Shown: positions 1-9,226, numbered from the stretch's first letter. The stretch: 64,000 bases of DNA from Kocuria flava (GCF_001482365.1 NZ_CP013254.1:2542001-2606000), one strand, 5' to 3'. Notes: a model not told the origin generated them from the sequence alone. Translations and numbers: made by a program.

Positions 1-44
1 TCCTTCGGGTAGAGCTGGACGAGGTGGATGCTGCGCTCGGTCAT
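1..44 (-). CDS. gatD: GatD-type glutamine amidotransferase, first 14 codons only
   Basis: The first codons of a minus-strand gene beginning with ATG at 44 read MTERSIHLVQLYPK, and the rest lies outside the window. GatD is the glutaminase partner of MurT; together they amidate the D-Glu of lipid II to D-isoglutamine in many Gram-positive bacteria. The assignment rests on the start matching the usual GatD N-terminus (a short beta strand ending LYP) and on its position 12 bases after the murT stop, which is the standard murT-gatD order. The catalytic Cys and His are not in the window. Confidence 0.7.
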   Translation of the reverse strand, partial: MTERSIHLVQLYPK

Positions 45-56
45 GGGGAGCTCCGC

Positions 57-1355
57 TCAGATCTCGGCGACCTCGGCCACGCGGGAGAGCTCCCGGCGCA
101 GCTCGAGCATGGAGGTGTAGGTGCAGAACACGCGCATGGGGCGGTCCCCGGCCCCGGCCACGAAGCGGCGCAGGGCGTCGCCGAGGCCGGGCACGACCTC
201 GCGCACGGGCACCTCGTCGTGGTCCAGGCGCAGGGCCATGTCCCAGGCGCGCGTGCCGGCGACGACGTCGACCCCGCCCTCGCGCAGGGAGTGGAAGTCG
301 ACGTCCCACAGCCAGGAGACGTCGCGGCCGTCGGCGTACTCGTCGTTGATGGTGATCATCGTGGCGTAGTCCCCGGGGCGGGCCGAGGCCAGGGAGAGCC
401 GGAACCCGGCGGGGTTCTTCACGAGCAGCAGCTGCAGCGGGCGCCCGCCGACCTCGATGGTCTCGCCGCGGCCGAAGGCGGGGGTCACGCGGGAGAGCTC
501 GGCCAGCAGCGCGGGCCGGTCGGCGTCGGGGCCGGCGACCGCGAGCGCGAGGGCGAGGGCGGCGGCGGCGTTGTAGATGTTGTAGACGCCGTAGAGGTCG
601 ACCGTGGTCTCGACGGGCCGGCCCTCGACGAGCAGCCGCACCCGGTTGGCCTCGAAGGAGCTCAGCTCCACGGCGGCGGCCGGGCGGGGGGCGAGCTCGT
701 CCTCGTGGTCGGCGCCGGCCTCGGGCCCGCCGGCGGAGCGCATGTCGTCGTCGGAGGGGAACAGGGGGCGCAGGGCGGCGGAGAGGCCGAACCAGCGGAT
801 CCCGGTGCCCTCCGGGACGTGCTCGGCGAGGGAGGCGATGCGGGGGTCCTCGCGGTTGAGCACGACCGTTCCGGTGGTGGCGGCGGCGATCCGGGCGAGC
901 ATCCGGCGGGTGGTGTCGATCTCGCCGAAGCGGTCGAGCTGGTCGCGCATGACGTTGAGCAGCAGGGCGTACCGGGGCTCGACCTGCTTGACGAAGTGCA
1001 CGGCGTGGGCCTCGTCGAGCTCGAGGACGGCGATGTCGGCGTCGAGCCGGCCGGTGAGGCTCATCTCCCCCAGCAGGGCCGCGGCCACCCCGCGCACGAA
1101 GTTGGAGCCGGTGCGGTTGGTGAAGACCTTCAGGCCCTGGGCGCGCAGCAGCTGCACGGCCATCTTGGTGGTGGTGGTCTTGCCGTTGGTGCCGCTGACG
1201 ACCACGACCCCGTGGGGCAGCTTCGCGAGCTCCTCGGCGACGAACCCGGGGTGCAGCTTCTCCATCACGAGCCCGGGGAAGGCGGAGCCTCCCCCGCGCA
1301 GGGTGGTCAGGTACCGGATGCCTTGGCCGAGCAGGCGCACGTGGGGTCGGGACAT
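57..1355 (-). CDS. murT: Lipid II isoglutaminyl synthase, Mur-ligase subunit MurT
   Basis: A 432-residue Mur ligase family protein. It carries the ATP-binding loop SGTNGKTTTTK near residues 54-64, the Mur central domain and a C-terminal DUF1727-like part ending in a hydrophobic TYTSMLEL segment. MurT activates the D-Glu carboxylate of lipid II with ATP so that ammonia from GatD can amidate it; the complex acts on the cytoplasmic side of the membrane. I chose the ATG at 1355 over the one at 1364 because the protein then begins at the conserved MSRPHVRLLGQG-like N-terminus and a -10-like TAGGAT lies 7 nt upstream, suggesting a leaderless mRNA. gatD follows after 12 bases, so the two form an operon. 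The 187-bp gap before the HIT gene shows no gene. Confidence 0.9.
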   Translation of the reverse strand: MSRPHVRLLGQGIRYLTTLRGGGSAFPGLVMEKLHPGFVAEELAKLPHGVVVVSGTNGKTTTTKMAVQLLRAQGLKVFTNRTGSNFVRGVAAALLGEMSLTGRLDADIAVLELDEAHAVHFVKQVEPRYALLLNVMRDQLDRFGEIDTTRRMLARIAAATTGTVVLNREDPRIASLAEHVPEGTGIRWFGLSAALRPLFPSDDDMRSAGGPEAGADHEDELAPRPAAAVELSSFEANRVRLLVEGRPVETTVDLYGVYNIYNAAAALALALAVAGPDADRPALLAELSRVTPAFGRGETIEVGGRPLQLLLVKNPAGFRLSLASARPGDYATMITINDEYADGRDVSWLWDVDFHSLREGGVDVVAGTRAWDMALRLDHDEVPVREVVPGLGDALRRFVAGAGDRPMRVFCTYTSMLELRRELSRVAEVAEI

Positions 1356-1362
1356 GCGCTCC

Positions 1363-1368
1363 ATCCTA
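1363..1368 (-). promoter_or_regulatory. -10 hexamer TAGGAT, probable leaderless start of murT
   Basis: TAGGAT on the minus strand ends 7 nt before the ATG at 1355. This is the spacing expected when transcription begins at the start codon. The same layout recurs at four other genes in the window. No clear -35 element is seen. Confidence 0.45.
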
Positions 1369-1542
1369 GGACGTGGGCGTCGCACCCGGGCACGCAGGGC
1401 CGCGGGAGGCTCCGCCCCGCGGCGGCGGACGGGGGCGGGCCCGCGCTCCTGCTGCCCCGGCCCCCGCCCCGCCTGCGGCCCGCGCACCCGGTCCGCGACC
1501 GGCCCGGGGACGGGACCGGGCGCGGGAGGACGACGGCGCCGC

Positions 1543-2127
1543 TCAGGTCCGGGGCCAGGCCTCGGCGATGTCCCGGCGGGTGTCGCCGAGGGTCTGCATG
1601 ATCGCCTTGGTCCCGGCGAGGACGGGCATGAAGTTGGCGTCCCCGTTCCAGCGCGGCACCACGTGCTGGTGCAGGTGCTCCGAGAGGGACCCGCCGGCCG
1701 CCGGGCCCAGGTTGAGCCCGATGTTGAACGCGTGCGGGGAGGCCACCTGCCGGATCGTGCCGACGGCGGTGCGGGTGAGCTGCGTGAGCTCCTCCGCCTC
1801 GTCGTCGTCGAGGTCGGTCAGGTCCCCGACGTGCCGGTACGGGCACACGAGCAGGTGCCCGGGGTTGTACGGGAAGAGGTTGAGGATCACGAAGCACCGC
1901 TCGCCGCGGTGGACGATCAGCGACTCCTCGTCGGCGCGCTCGGGGCCGCCGCAGAACGGGCAGCCCGGGGAGGCCTGCACGGAGGGGTCCTCGCCGCGGA
2001 CGTAGGCGAGCCGGTGGGGGGTCCACAGCCGCTGGAAGCTGTCGGGGACCCCGGGGATCTCGAACTCGTCCTGGCGGATCCAGCCGGGCGGGGGCGCGCC
2101 GCAGGAGCGGTCCGCGGGTCCGGTCAC
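1543..2127 (-). CDS. HIT-family hydrolase/phosphorylase (Ap4A phosphorylase type)
   Basis: A 194-residue histidine-triad protein with the active-site motif HLHQHVV near residue 143 and a CPFC Cys pair near residues 45-48 typical of zinc-binding actinobacterial HIT proteins. HIT enzymes act on nucleoside phosphate esters. The Mycobacterium homologue that follows thrS (Rv2613c) is a diadenosine tetraphosphate phosphorylase, and the same thrS-HIT order is present here. Ap4A is a by-product of aminoacyl-tRNA synthetases, so the pairing makes metabolic sense. The GTG start at 2127 overlaps the thrS stop (GTGA), implying translational coupling. The usual next gene, pgsA, does not follow in this window. 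Substrate is inferred from the family. Confidence 0.85.
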   Translation of the reverse strand: MTGPADRSCGAPPPGWIRQDEFEIPGVPDSFQRLWTPHRLAYVRGEDPSVQASPGCPFCGGPERADEESLIVHRGERCFVILNLFPYNPGHLLVCPYRHVGDLTDLDDDEAEELTQLTRTAVGTIRQVASPHAFNIGLNLGPAAGGSLSEHLHQHVVPRWNGDANFMPVLAGTKAIMQTLGDTRRDIAEAWPRT

Positions 2128-4238
2128 TGCCCGGCTCCCGCGGCCGCCGCCGCGTCCTCGCGGCGCGCGGGGGCGGTGGGGTCCTCGTTGACGCGCCCGC
2201 GCACGTGGGCCACGATCCGCTCGACGGCCTCCCCCACGAGCACCCCGTTGTCCTGGGAGCCGTCGCGGAAGCGGAAGGAGACCGCGCCGGCCTCGGCGTC
2301 CTCGCCGCCGGCGATGAGCACGAACGGGACCTTGTCCTTGGCCGCGGTGCGGATCTTCTTCGGGAACCGGTCGGAGCCGGCGTCGAGCTCGGCGCGGATC
2401 CCGCGGGCGCGCAGACTCGCCACGACCTCCCGGAGGTAGTCGTCGAAGGCCTCGGCGACCGGGATCGCCCGCACCTGCACGGGGGCCAGCCAGGCGGGGA
2501 ACGCACCCGCGTAGTGCTCCACGAGCACCCCCAGGAACCGCTCGATCGAGCCGAACTTGGCGGAGTGGATCATCACCGGGCGCTGGCGGGTGCCGTCGGC
2601 CGCCTGGTACTCGAGGTCGAAGCGCTCGGGCTGGTTGAAGTCGTACTGGATCGTGGACATCTGCCAGGTGCGCCCGATCGCGTCCTTGGCCTGCACGGAG
2701 ACCTTCGGCCCGTAGTAGGCGGCTCCCCCGGGGTCCGGCACGAGGTCCAGGCCGGTCTCGGTGCAGACCTCCTCCAGGACGCGGGTGGCCTCCTCCCACT
2801 GCTCGTCGGAGCCGATGAACTTCTCCGACTCCGGGTCGCGGGTGGAGAGCTCGAGGTAGAAGTCGGTCAGGCCGAAGTCCCGCAGCAGCCCGAGGATGAA
2901 CTCGAGCAGGTGGCGGATCTCCGCGGGGGCGTCCTCGCGGGTGACGTAGGAGTGGGAGTCGTCCTGGGCGAAGCCGCGCACGCGGGTGAGGCCGTGGACC
3001 ACCCCGGACTTCTCGTAGCGGTAGACGTGGCCGAACTCGAACAGCCGCAGCGGCAGGTCGCGGTAGGACCGGCCCCGGGAGCGGTAGATGAGGTTGTGCA
3101 TGGGGCAGTTCATCGCCTTGAGCCGGTAGTCCTGGCCCGGCTTGGTGACGGTGCCGTCCTCGTCGCGCTCCTCGTCGACGTGCAGCGGCGGGAACATGGT
3201 CTCCGCGTAGTAGGGCAGGTGCCCGGAGGTGTGGAAGAGCCCGTCCTTGGAGATGTGCGGGGTGCCCACGTACTGGAAGCCCTCGTCCACGTGGCGGTCG
3301 CGGACGTAGTCCTCCATCTCCCGCTTGATGATCCCGCCCTTGGGGTGGAACACGGGCAGGCCCGAGCCGAGCTCGTCCGGGAAGGAGAACAGGTCCAGCT
3401 CGGCGCCCAGGCGGCGGTGGTCGCGCCGCTCCGCCTCGGCCAGGCGCTCCTTGTACGCGGTCAGCTCCTCCTTGGTCGGCCAGGCGGTGCCGTAGATGCG
3501 CTGGAGCTGCTGGTTCTTCTCCGACCCGCGCCAGTAGGCGGCCGCGGAGCGGGTGAGGGCGAAGCCGTTGCCGATCAGCTTGGTGTCGGGCAGGTGCGGT
3601 CCGCGGCACAGGTCCTTCCAGACCGTCTCCCCGGTCCTGCGGTCCACGTTGTCGTAGATCGTCAGCTCGCCGGCGGCCACCTCCACGGAGGCGCCCTCGG
3701 CGGCGGCGTCGACGTCCCCGCCGGAGCCGGGGCCCTGGGCGAGGCCGATGAGCTCGAGCTTGTAGGGCTCGTCGGCCATCTCGGCGCGGGCCTCGGCCTC
3801 GTCGACCGCTCTGCGGCGGAAGGACTGGGTCGAGTTGACGATCTTCTGCATCCGCTTCTCGATCGCCTTGAGGTCCTCGGGGGTGAAGGGCTGCGCGACG
3901 TCGAAGTCGAAGTAGAAGCCGTCGATGATGTACGGGCCGATCCCCAGCTTCGCCTCCTCGTGCAGCTGCTGCACGGCCTGGGCCATCACGTGGGCGGCGG
4001 AGTGGCGCAGCACCTCGAGGCCCTCGGGGTCGGAGATCAGCACCCGCTCGACGACGTCGCCGTCGGCCAGCTCGTGGGTCAGGTCCCGCAGGACGCCGCC
4101 GACGCGGGCGACGACGACGGCGCGGTCCTCCCGGTACAGGTCCGCGGCCGTGGTCCCCGCCCCGACCGTGCGCCGCTCGCCGTCGACGGTGATGGTCAGG
4201 GACGCGGGCGAGGTCGTGGGCTCCGGCGCGGTGGTCAT
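2124..4238 (-). CDS. thrS: Threonine--tRNA ligase
   Basis: A 704-residue class II aminoacyl-tRNA synthetase that charges tRNA-Thr in the cytoplasm. Visible in order are an N-terminal TGS domain (residues 1-75), the SAD editing domain with HSAAHVMAQAV, the catalytic core with motif 2 around RVRGFAQDDSH, motif 3 around GSIERFLGVLVEH, and a C-terminal anticodon-binding domain. The zinc ligands are recognisable as the Cys of NCPMHN, the His of QDDSH and the His of MIHSAKFGS. The ATG at 4238 has AAGGAG 10 nt upstream and starts the TGS domain correctly; the longer upstream reading frame is rejected. A Gly/Ala/Asp-rich insert near residues 170-187 looks lineage-specific. The HIT gene overlaps its stop. 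Confidence 0.97.
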   Translation of the reverse strand: MTTAPEPTTSPASLTITVDGERRTVGAGTTAADLYREDRAVVVARVGGVLRDLTHELADGDVVERVLISDPEGLEVLRHSAAHVMAQAVQQLHEEAKLGIGPYIIDGFYFDFDVAQPFTPEDLKAIEKRMQKIVNSTQSFRRRAVDEAEARAEMADEPYKLELIGLAQGPGSGGDVDAAAEGASVEVAAGELTIYDNVDRRTGETVWKDLCRGPHLPDTKLIGNGFALTRSAAAYWRGSEKNQQLQRIYGTAWPTKEELTAYKERLAEAERRDHRRLGAELDLFSFPDELGSGLPVFHPKGGIIKREMEDYVRDRHVDEGFQYVGTPHISKDGLFHTSGHLPYYAETMFPPLHVDEERDEDGTVTKPGQDYRLKAMNCPMHNLIYRSRGRSYRDLPLRLFEFGHVYRYEKSGVVHGLTRVRGFAQDDSHSYVTREDAPAEIRHLLEFILGLLRDFGLTDFYLELSTRDPESEKFIGSDEQWEEATRVLEEVCTETGLDLVPDPGGAAYYGPKVSVQAKDAIGRTWQMSTIQYDFNQPERFDLEYQAADGTRQRPVMIHSAKFGSIERFLGVLVEHYAGAFPAWLAPVQVRAIPVAEAFDDYLREVVASLRARGIRAELDAGSDRFPKKIRTAAKDKVPFVLIAGGEDAEAGAVSFRFRDGSQDNGVLVGEAVERIVAHVRGRVNEDPTAPARREDAAAAAGAGQ

Positions 4239-4475
4239 CGGGAGGCAACTCCTTGGGTCGTGGGGTGGGCGCGCGCCCGTACGGAGGGGCGTGCGGAGGC
4301 GGCGCCGCACGGCAGGCGGCACGCACCGCCTCCGATGGTACCCGCCCGCACCGCGGCGGCCCCGGGACCGGTGCGGGACGCCCGCGGCGGGCACGGCGGA
4401 GCCCCCGCCCCCCGGGACGGGGAACGGGGGCTCCGGGGCCGCCGGGACGGGCCCGGCGGGATCGGAGGTCTCCGA

Positions 4476-5438
4476 TCAGATGCGGTCGCGGCGGTCGCGG
4501 TCGGTGAGGCCGCGGTCGGCGTCGTTCTCGACGTCGACCTGCTCCTTGCGCACGTCGGCCTCGACGCGCTCGGTGTCGCGGACGGTCTCCTTCTCGAGCC
4601 CGACCTTCTCGACGCCCACGGTCTCCTTGGCGACGACGGGGCGCTCCTCGTGGAGGGTCACCTCGACGTCCTCCTCGCCGATGGTGCCGGCGGTCGCCTC
4701 GGTGCCGCTCAGCGGGGTCCGCTCGACGCGGACCTCCTCGCGCTCCACCGGCACGTCCACGGTCTCGTGGTCGGTCACGACGTACTTGCGCAGGCGGGCG
4801 CGGCCGGTCTCCCGGCGCTCCTTGCCGACGTGCAGCTGCTCCTCGTGGCGGACCACGGAGCCGTCGTCGACACCGGTGCGGTCGCGGTCGAGGTCCGCGG
4901 TGCCGGCCGTGCGGTCGCGGTCGAGCTCCTCGGTGCGCTCGGTCTCGGCGTAGCCGGCGGTGCCCGCCGTGCCCGCGGTGGTGCCGGTGGCCGGCACGGC
5001 GTTGCGGTCGGTGTCCGTGGCGTAGCGGTCGTCGCGCTCGGTCCCGGCGTAGCCGGCGGTGCCCGCCGTGCCGGCGGCGGCCGTGCCCGCGGCGGTGCGG
5101 TCGCGATCGGTGCGGGCGGCGGTGCCGTCGTAGTTCATCTTGTAGTAGCGGTAGAGCTCCTCCTCCTCGGCCGGAGAGAGGTGCTGGTCCGCGTCGACGC
5201 CGGGGGCGTCCTTGACGACGTCCTTGGTGTACGGGAGGACGAGGCGGTCGCCGTCCTGCTGCGCGCCGTCGACGGGCACGAAGCTCTCCTTGGTGCCGAA
5301 CAGGCCGGTGTTGACGGTGACGAAGGTGACCTCCTCGGTGTTGTCGTCCAGGAAGACCTGCTCGACCTTGCCGATCTTGTCGCCGTCCGAGCCGTAGGCG
5401 GTGGCCGACAGCAGTGCGTTCACGTCGTACGTAGCCAT
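4476..5438 (-). CDS. PRC-barrel and DUF2382 domain protein (YsnF/AvaK-like stress protein)
   Basis: A 320-residue acidic protein. Residues 1-110 form a PRC-barrel domain (ALLSATAYGSDGDKIGKVEQ onward), and the C-terminal 110 residues match DUF2382 (charged strands such as EEVRVERTPL and EEDVEVTLHEERP). The middle, about residues 110-190, is low-complexity and built from repeated TAGTAGYAGTE and DRDRTAGT-like units, so it is probably a flexible linker that varies in length. The ATG at 5438 has AAGGAG 6 nt upstream. Family members are general-stress or desiccation-associated proteins in actinobacteria; the biochemical role is unknown. It is a single-gene unit with its own promoter. Confidence 0.8.
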   Translation of the reverse strand: MATYDVNALLSATAYGSDGDKIGKVEQVFLDDNTEEVTFVTVNTGLFGTKESFVPVDGAQQDGDRLVLPYTKDVVKDAPGVDADQHLSPAEEEELYRYYKMNYDGTAARTDRDRTAAGTAAAGTAGTAGYAGTERDDRYATDTDRNAVPATGTTAGTAGTAGYAETERTEELDRDRTAGTADLDRDRTGVDDGSVVRHEEQLHVGKERRETGRARLRKYVVTDHETVDVPVEREEVRVERTPLSGTEATAGTIGEEDVEVTLHEERPVVAKETVGVEKVGLEKETVRDTERVEADVRKEQVDVENDADRGLTDRDRRDRI

Positions 5439-5542
5439 GAGAACTCCTTCTCCGGTTGGTCTGCGTTCCAACGGCCCCGGGTGGGGTCCGTCGCGGGCGA
5501 ACCGCCGGGGGTGGCGGTGCAGCTCGTCCGCTGTTGGTAGTA

Positions 5543-5571
5543 ACCATACTGCCGATCAGCCCACTGACCAA
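5543..5571 (-). promoter_or_regulatory. Promoter of the PRC-barrel gene
   Basis: On the minus strand TTGGTC (5571-5566) and TATGGT (5548-5543) are separated by 17 bp, a good match to a primary-sigma promoter. Transcription would start near 5537, leaving a leader of about 100 nt before the ATG at 5438. Confidence 0.5.
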
Positions 5572-5630
5572 TGGCTTCACTCAGAGTGAAATCCGGTGCG
5601 GGCGGGACCGGCCGGGGGGGCGGCGCCCGG

Positions 5631-5738
5631 TCAGCGCCGGCGCGGACGGCGCCGGGCGGACCCGGCGCCGCCCTGCCGGCGGCGGTCGAGGAGGCGCCCG
5701 ATCACGATGGGGGCGAGGGTCAGCAGGATCTTGCGCAT
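5631..5738 (-). CDS. Small hydrophobic-basic protein, 35 residues
   Basis: A short open reading frame coding MRKILLTLAPIVIGRLLDRR followed by a Gly/Arg-rich basic tail. The ATG at 5738 has GGAG 10 nt upstream. One hydrophobic segment followed by many arginines suggests a membrane-anchored peptide with the tail in the cytoplasm. I do not recognise a family with certainty, although similar short proteins occur in other actinobacteria. It lies between dnaE2 and the PRC-barrel gene. An inverted repeat GATCAG-tgtg-CTGATC at about 5778-5793 sits upstream and could be an operator or part of the promoter. Confidence 0.5.
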   Translation of the reverse strand: MRKILLTLAPIVIGRLLDRRRQGGAGSARRRPRRR

Positions 5739-5789
5739 GCTCGTGGTGCTCCGTTCCCGGTCCCGCCGGGGGCGGGACCACTCGTTTGA

Positions 5790-8700
5790 TCAGTGTGCTG
5801 ATCGTACCTGCAGGGCTGGTCCCCGGCCACCGCCGGGACGGGCGGGCCCCGGCGCCCCGGTCGCGGCCCGCACCGCGGCGGGGGTCCCGGGGTCGGCGAG
5901 GTCCCAGGCCTGCAGCGCGCTCACGCTGATCCCGCGGGGACCGGTGCGCCGCGTGCGCCCGTGCACCAGCAGCAGGCGGGTGCCGAACAGGTGCCGGCCG
6001 GAGCGCTCCTGGGCGTCGTCGAAGAAGGCGCAGTCCACGGCCCCCGTGCCGTCGTCGAGGCTGACGAAGACCACCCGGCGGCCGCTGCGGATCGGCGGGG
6101 TCATGGTCGAGACGCGCACCCCGGCCACGAGCACCTCCGAGCGGCTGCGCAGCTCGAGCAGCCGCTCCGCCGGCGTCACCCCGAGCGCGCGCAGCAGCGG
6201 CGCCCAGCTCTCCAGCAGGTGGGCCGAGACGTCCACGGAGAGCAGGTCCAGCTCGGTGCGCACCTTCTCCGCGAGCGAGGGCTCGGGCCGCTCCGCGGGC
6301 AGCGCGCGCAGCTCGAGGTCCCCCAGGTCGAGGGCCAGCTGGCCCTCGACCTCTCCCGCCCCGCCCGCCCGCGGGGGCCGGGCGGCGTCGGCCCGCGCCC
6401 GCAGGGCGTGCACGAGGTCGGCCCGGGAGGCGGCGGCCCCCGAGCGGTGCAGCAGACCGTCGAGGGCGCCCACGGCGGCGAGGCGCTCGAGGGTCCGCCG
6501 GCCCGGCCGGGCCCGCTCCCGCAGGTCGGCCAGCGAGGCGTAGGGCCGCCCGGCGGCGATGCGGCGCAGCTCGGCCCGGGCCACGCCGTGGACCCCGGTG
6601 AGGGCCATCCGCACGCCGAGGCGGGACGGGTCGTCGTCGAGGCGCTCGACGCGGTAGTGCTCGTCCGAGCGGTCGACGTCCACGGGCAGGACCGGGATCC
6701 CCATCCGCCGCGCCTCCCCCACCAGCAGCCGCTTGGGGTACATCCCGGGGTCGTGCTCCCACAGCCCGGCCAGGAACGCCTCGGGGTGGTGGGCCTTCAG
6801 CCACGCGGACTGGTAGGTGGGCACCGCGAACGCCGCCCCGTGGGCCTTGCAGAAGCCGAACGAGCCGAACGCGGCGAGGATCCCCCACACCCGGTCCACG
6901 ACGTCCGGGGGGACGCCCCGGTCCCGGGCGCGCTCGCGGAAGAGGGCCTCGACCCCGGCCTCGCGCTCGGAGCCCAGCCGCCGGCGCAGCTCGTCGGCGC
7001 GGGCCAGGCCGCACCCGGTGAACGCGTCGAGGATGCGCAGGACCTGCTCGTGGAAGACCGTCACCCCCTGGGTCTCGGCGAGGATCGGGTCGAGGGCCGG
7101 GTGCACCGGTTCGGGGCGGGACCACCCGTGGCGGTGCTCGAGGAAGGGCCGCACCATGTCCGAGTGCATCGGTCCGGGGCGGAAGAGCGAGATGTCCACG
7201 ATCAGGTCCTCGAACCGCTCCGGGGCCATCTTCCCGATGAGCTCCCGCTGGCCGGGGGACTCGATCTGGAAGCACCCCAGGGTGTGGGTGGTGCGGATCA
7301 GGGCGAACGTCGCCGGGTCGTCGCGCGGGACCGCGTCGAGGTCCAGGCGGGGCCGGCCGGGGTGGATCCGGGCGATCTCCTCCACGGCGTGGGCCAGGGC
7401 GGACTGCATCCGCACCCCGAGGACGTCGAGCTTGAGCATCCCCATGGGGTCCATGTCGTGCTTGTCGAACTGGCTCATGGGCAGGCCCATGCCGCTGGCC
7501 TGCACGGGGGTGCGGTCCAGCAGGCGGCGGTCGCCGAGGATCACCCCGCACGGGTGCACGGAGATGTGCCGGGGCAGCCGGTCGAGGCGCTCGGTGAGGT
7601 CCACGAGCAGGTCCAGCTGCCGCTCCCGGGCCACCTGCTCGGCCAGCTCCCGCAGCTCGGGGCGCTCGGCCAGGGTCGTGCGCAGCGTGGCGGCGGGCAG
7701 GTTCCACAGCTGCTTGGCCACGGCGTCCACGGCCTCCGGGTCCAGGCCCAGGGCCAGGCCGGCGTCCCGGACGGCGCCGCGGGCCCGGTAGGCGTTCTGC
7801 ATGCTCATCAGGCTCACCCGCTCCGCGCCGAAGCGGGCGAAGACCTCGCGGTAGACCCGGTGGCGCTGGGCGGACTCGACGTCGATGTCGACGTCCGGCA
7901 GGGTCGAGCGGTCCCCGGAGAGGAAGCGCTCGAAGAGCAGGTCGTGCTCGAGCGGGTCCACCTGGGAGACGTCGAGCAGGTAGTTCACGAGGGAGGAGAC
8001 CCCGGAGCCGCGGGCGGCGTGGCGCACCCCCAGCGCCCCGATCATCGCGGAGACCTCTGCGACGGTGAGGAAGTAGGCGGCGAAGCCCAGCTCGTCGATC
8101 ACCCGCAGCTCCTGCTCGAGCCGGTCGCGCACCCGGGGGCCGTCGCGCCGGTGCGGGTAGCGGCGGGCGAGCCCGGCCTCGCAGCGGGCCCGCAGCTCGG
8201 CGGCGGCGGGCCGCTCCAGGCCCAGGACGGCGGCCTCGGGCACCACGGGCCGGCCCCAGCCGCAGTCCGCGACGGGGTCCAGCCGGGAGCGGTCGGCCAC
8301 CCGCCCGGTGCCGGCGAGCAGCGCCGCGGTCCCCTCCGCGCCGAGGTCGGCGGCCCGGGCGACCTCGGCGGCCAGCGCGTGCATCTGGTGTGCGGGCTTG
8401 AGCCAGCCCTGCCCGTTGGGCTGCAGCATGGCCGTGGCCCTCTCCCGGCCCCCGCGCGCCCCGGCGGCCCCCAGCGCCTCGAGGGGGGTCAGGGCGCGGG
8501 CGGCGTCGAGGACGTCGGCGGTCGCGGCCTCCGCGGGGGTCGCGTAGCGCACCGCGTTGCTGAGCACGGGGGTGAGCCCGGCCTCGAGGGCGGCCCGCAG
8601 CATCCGGGCCGCGTGGGGGGTGCTGCCGGCGACGCCGGGGGCGGCCAGGTGCGGGACGACCTCCACGGCGAGCGCCTCGGCGGGCAGCAGGGAGCGCCAG

Positions 8701-9218
8701 CGGGCGAGGGCGGCCCGGGCGCTCCGGTAGCGGCGGGCCGCGAGCGCGCGGCCGACGTCGGAGTCCGGTCCCAGCAGGACGGTCAGCGCGGGGGTGCCCG
8801 GGGCGAGGAGGCGCGCGTGGGCGGCCAGGCGGCGGGCGTCCACCCCCACGGGGAGGGACCCGCCGCGCCCGGGGCCGCGCCCGTCCCGTGCGCCGGGGTC
8901 GGCGTGGGCCGCGGAGACGAGCCGGCACAGGGCGGCGTAGCCCGCGCCGCCCGTGCCGCCGGCGGCGAGGACCACGACGCGCCCGAGGACCCGGTGCCGG
9001 TCGTCGTCGAGGAGGGCGAGGTCGGCGCCGAGGACCGGGTCGAGACCGTGCTCGCGGCAGGCGCCCAGGTGCTTGACGGCGCCGTAGAGCCCGTCCCGGT
9101 CGGTGCAGGCGAGCGCGTCCGCGCCGTCGGCGGCGGCGGCCGCGGCGAGCGCCCGGGGGTGGCTGACCCCGTAGTGGGCACTGAATGCGGTGGCGACGTG
9201 GAGGTGCGGGAAGCTCAC
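5790..9218 (-). CDS. dnaE2: Error-prone DNA polymerase DnaE2 (ImuC)
   Basis: A 1142-residue C-family DNA polymerase alpha subunit. The N-terminal PHP domain begins FPHLHVATAFSAHYG, the palm carries the catalytic aspartates in PDVDIDVES near residue 440, and a helix-hairpin-helix and OB domain follow. The C-terminus is shorter than replicative DnaE1, as in the DnaE2 group. DnaE2 performs damage-induced translesion synthesis together with ImuA' and ImuB. No imuA' or imuB lies beside it here. The annotated start is the GTG at 9218; a LexA box lies 8 bp upstream, and the GAAGGGG run abuts the GTG with no normal spacing, so the mRNA may be leaderless. SOS control is therefore strongly suggested by sequence. 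Confidence 0.92.
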   Translation of the reverse strand: MSFPHLHVATAFSAHYGVSHPRALAAAAAADGADALACTDRDGLYGAVKHLGACREHGLDPVLGADLALLDDDRHRVLGRVVVLAAGGTGGAGYAALCRLVSAAHADPGARDGRGPGRGGSLPVGVDARRLAAHARLLAPGTPALTVLLGPDSDVGRALAARRYRSARAALARWRSLLPAEALAVEVVPHLAAPGVAGSTPHAARMLRAALEAGLTPVLSNAVRYATPAEAATADVLDAARALTPLEALGAAGARGGRERATAMLQPNGQGWLKPAHQMHALAAEVARAADLGAEGTAALLAGTGRVADRSRLDPVADCGWGRPVVPEAAVLGLERPAAAELRARCEAGLARRYPHRRDGPRVRDRLEQELRVIDELGFAAYFLTVAEVSAMIGALGVRHAARGSGVSSLVNYLLDVSQVDPLEHDLLFERFLSGDRSTLPDVDIDVESAQRHRVYREVFARFGAERVSLMSMQNAYRARGAVRDAGLALGLDPEAVDAVAKQLWNLPAATLRTTLAERPELRELAEQVARERQLDLLVDLTERLDRLPRHISVHPCGVILGDRRLLDRTPVQASGMGLPMSQFDKHDMDPMGMLKLDVLGVRMQSALAHAVEEIARIHPGRPRLDLDAVPRDDPATFALIRTTHTLGCFQIESPGQRELIGKMAPERFEDLIVDISLFRPGPMHSDMVRPFLEHRHGWSRPEPVHPALDPILAETQGVTVFHEQVLRILDAFTGCGLARADELRRRLGSEREAGVEALFRERARDRGVPPDVVDRVWGILAAFGSFGFCKAHGAAFAVPTYQSAWLKAHHPEAFLAGLWEHDPGMYPKRLLVGEARRMGIPVLPVDVDRSDEHYRVERLDDDPSRLGVRMALTGVHGVARAELRRIAAGRPYASLADLRERARPGRRTLERLAAVGALDGLLHRSGAAASRADLVHALRARADAARPPRAGGAGEVEGQLALDLGDLELRALPAERPEPSLAEKVRTELDLLSVDVSAHLLESWAPLLRALGVTPAERLLELRSRSEVLVAGVRVSTMTPPIRSGRRVVFVSLDDGTGAVDCAFFDDAQERSGRHLFGTRLLLVHGRTRRTGPRGISVSALQAWDLADPGTPAAVRAATGAPGPARPGGGRGPALQVRSAH

Positions 9219-9226
9219 CCCTTCAT

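Noticed and set aside
24..1601. 525-codon plus-strand frame opposite murT
   Set aside because: Low-complexity Gly/Ala/His/Val translation antisense to a well-supported Mur ligase; typical of GC-rich shadow frames.
1543..5580. 1345-codon minus-strand frame
   Set aside because: Only its last 194 codons (the HIT protein) are real; the rest is an out-of-frame reading of thrS and the PRC-barrel gene.
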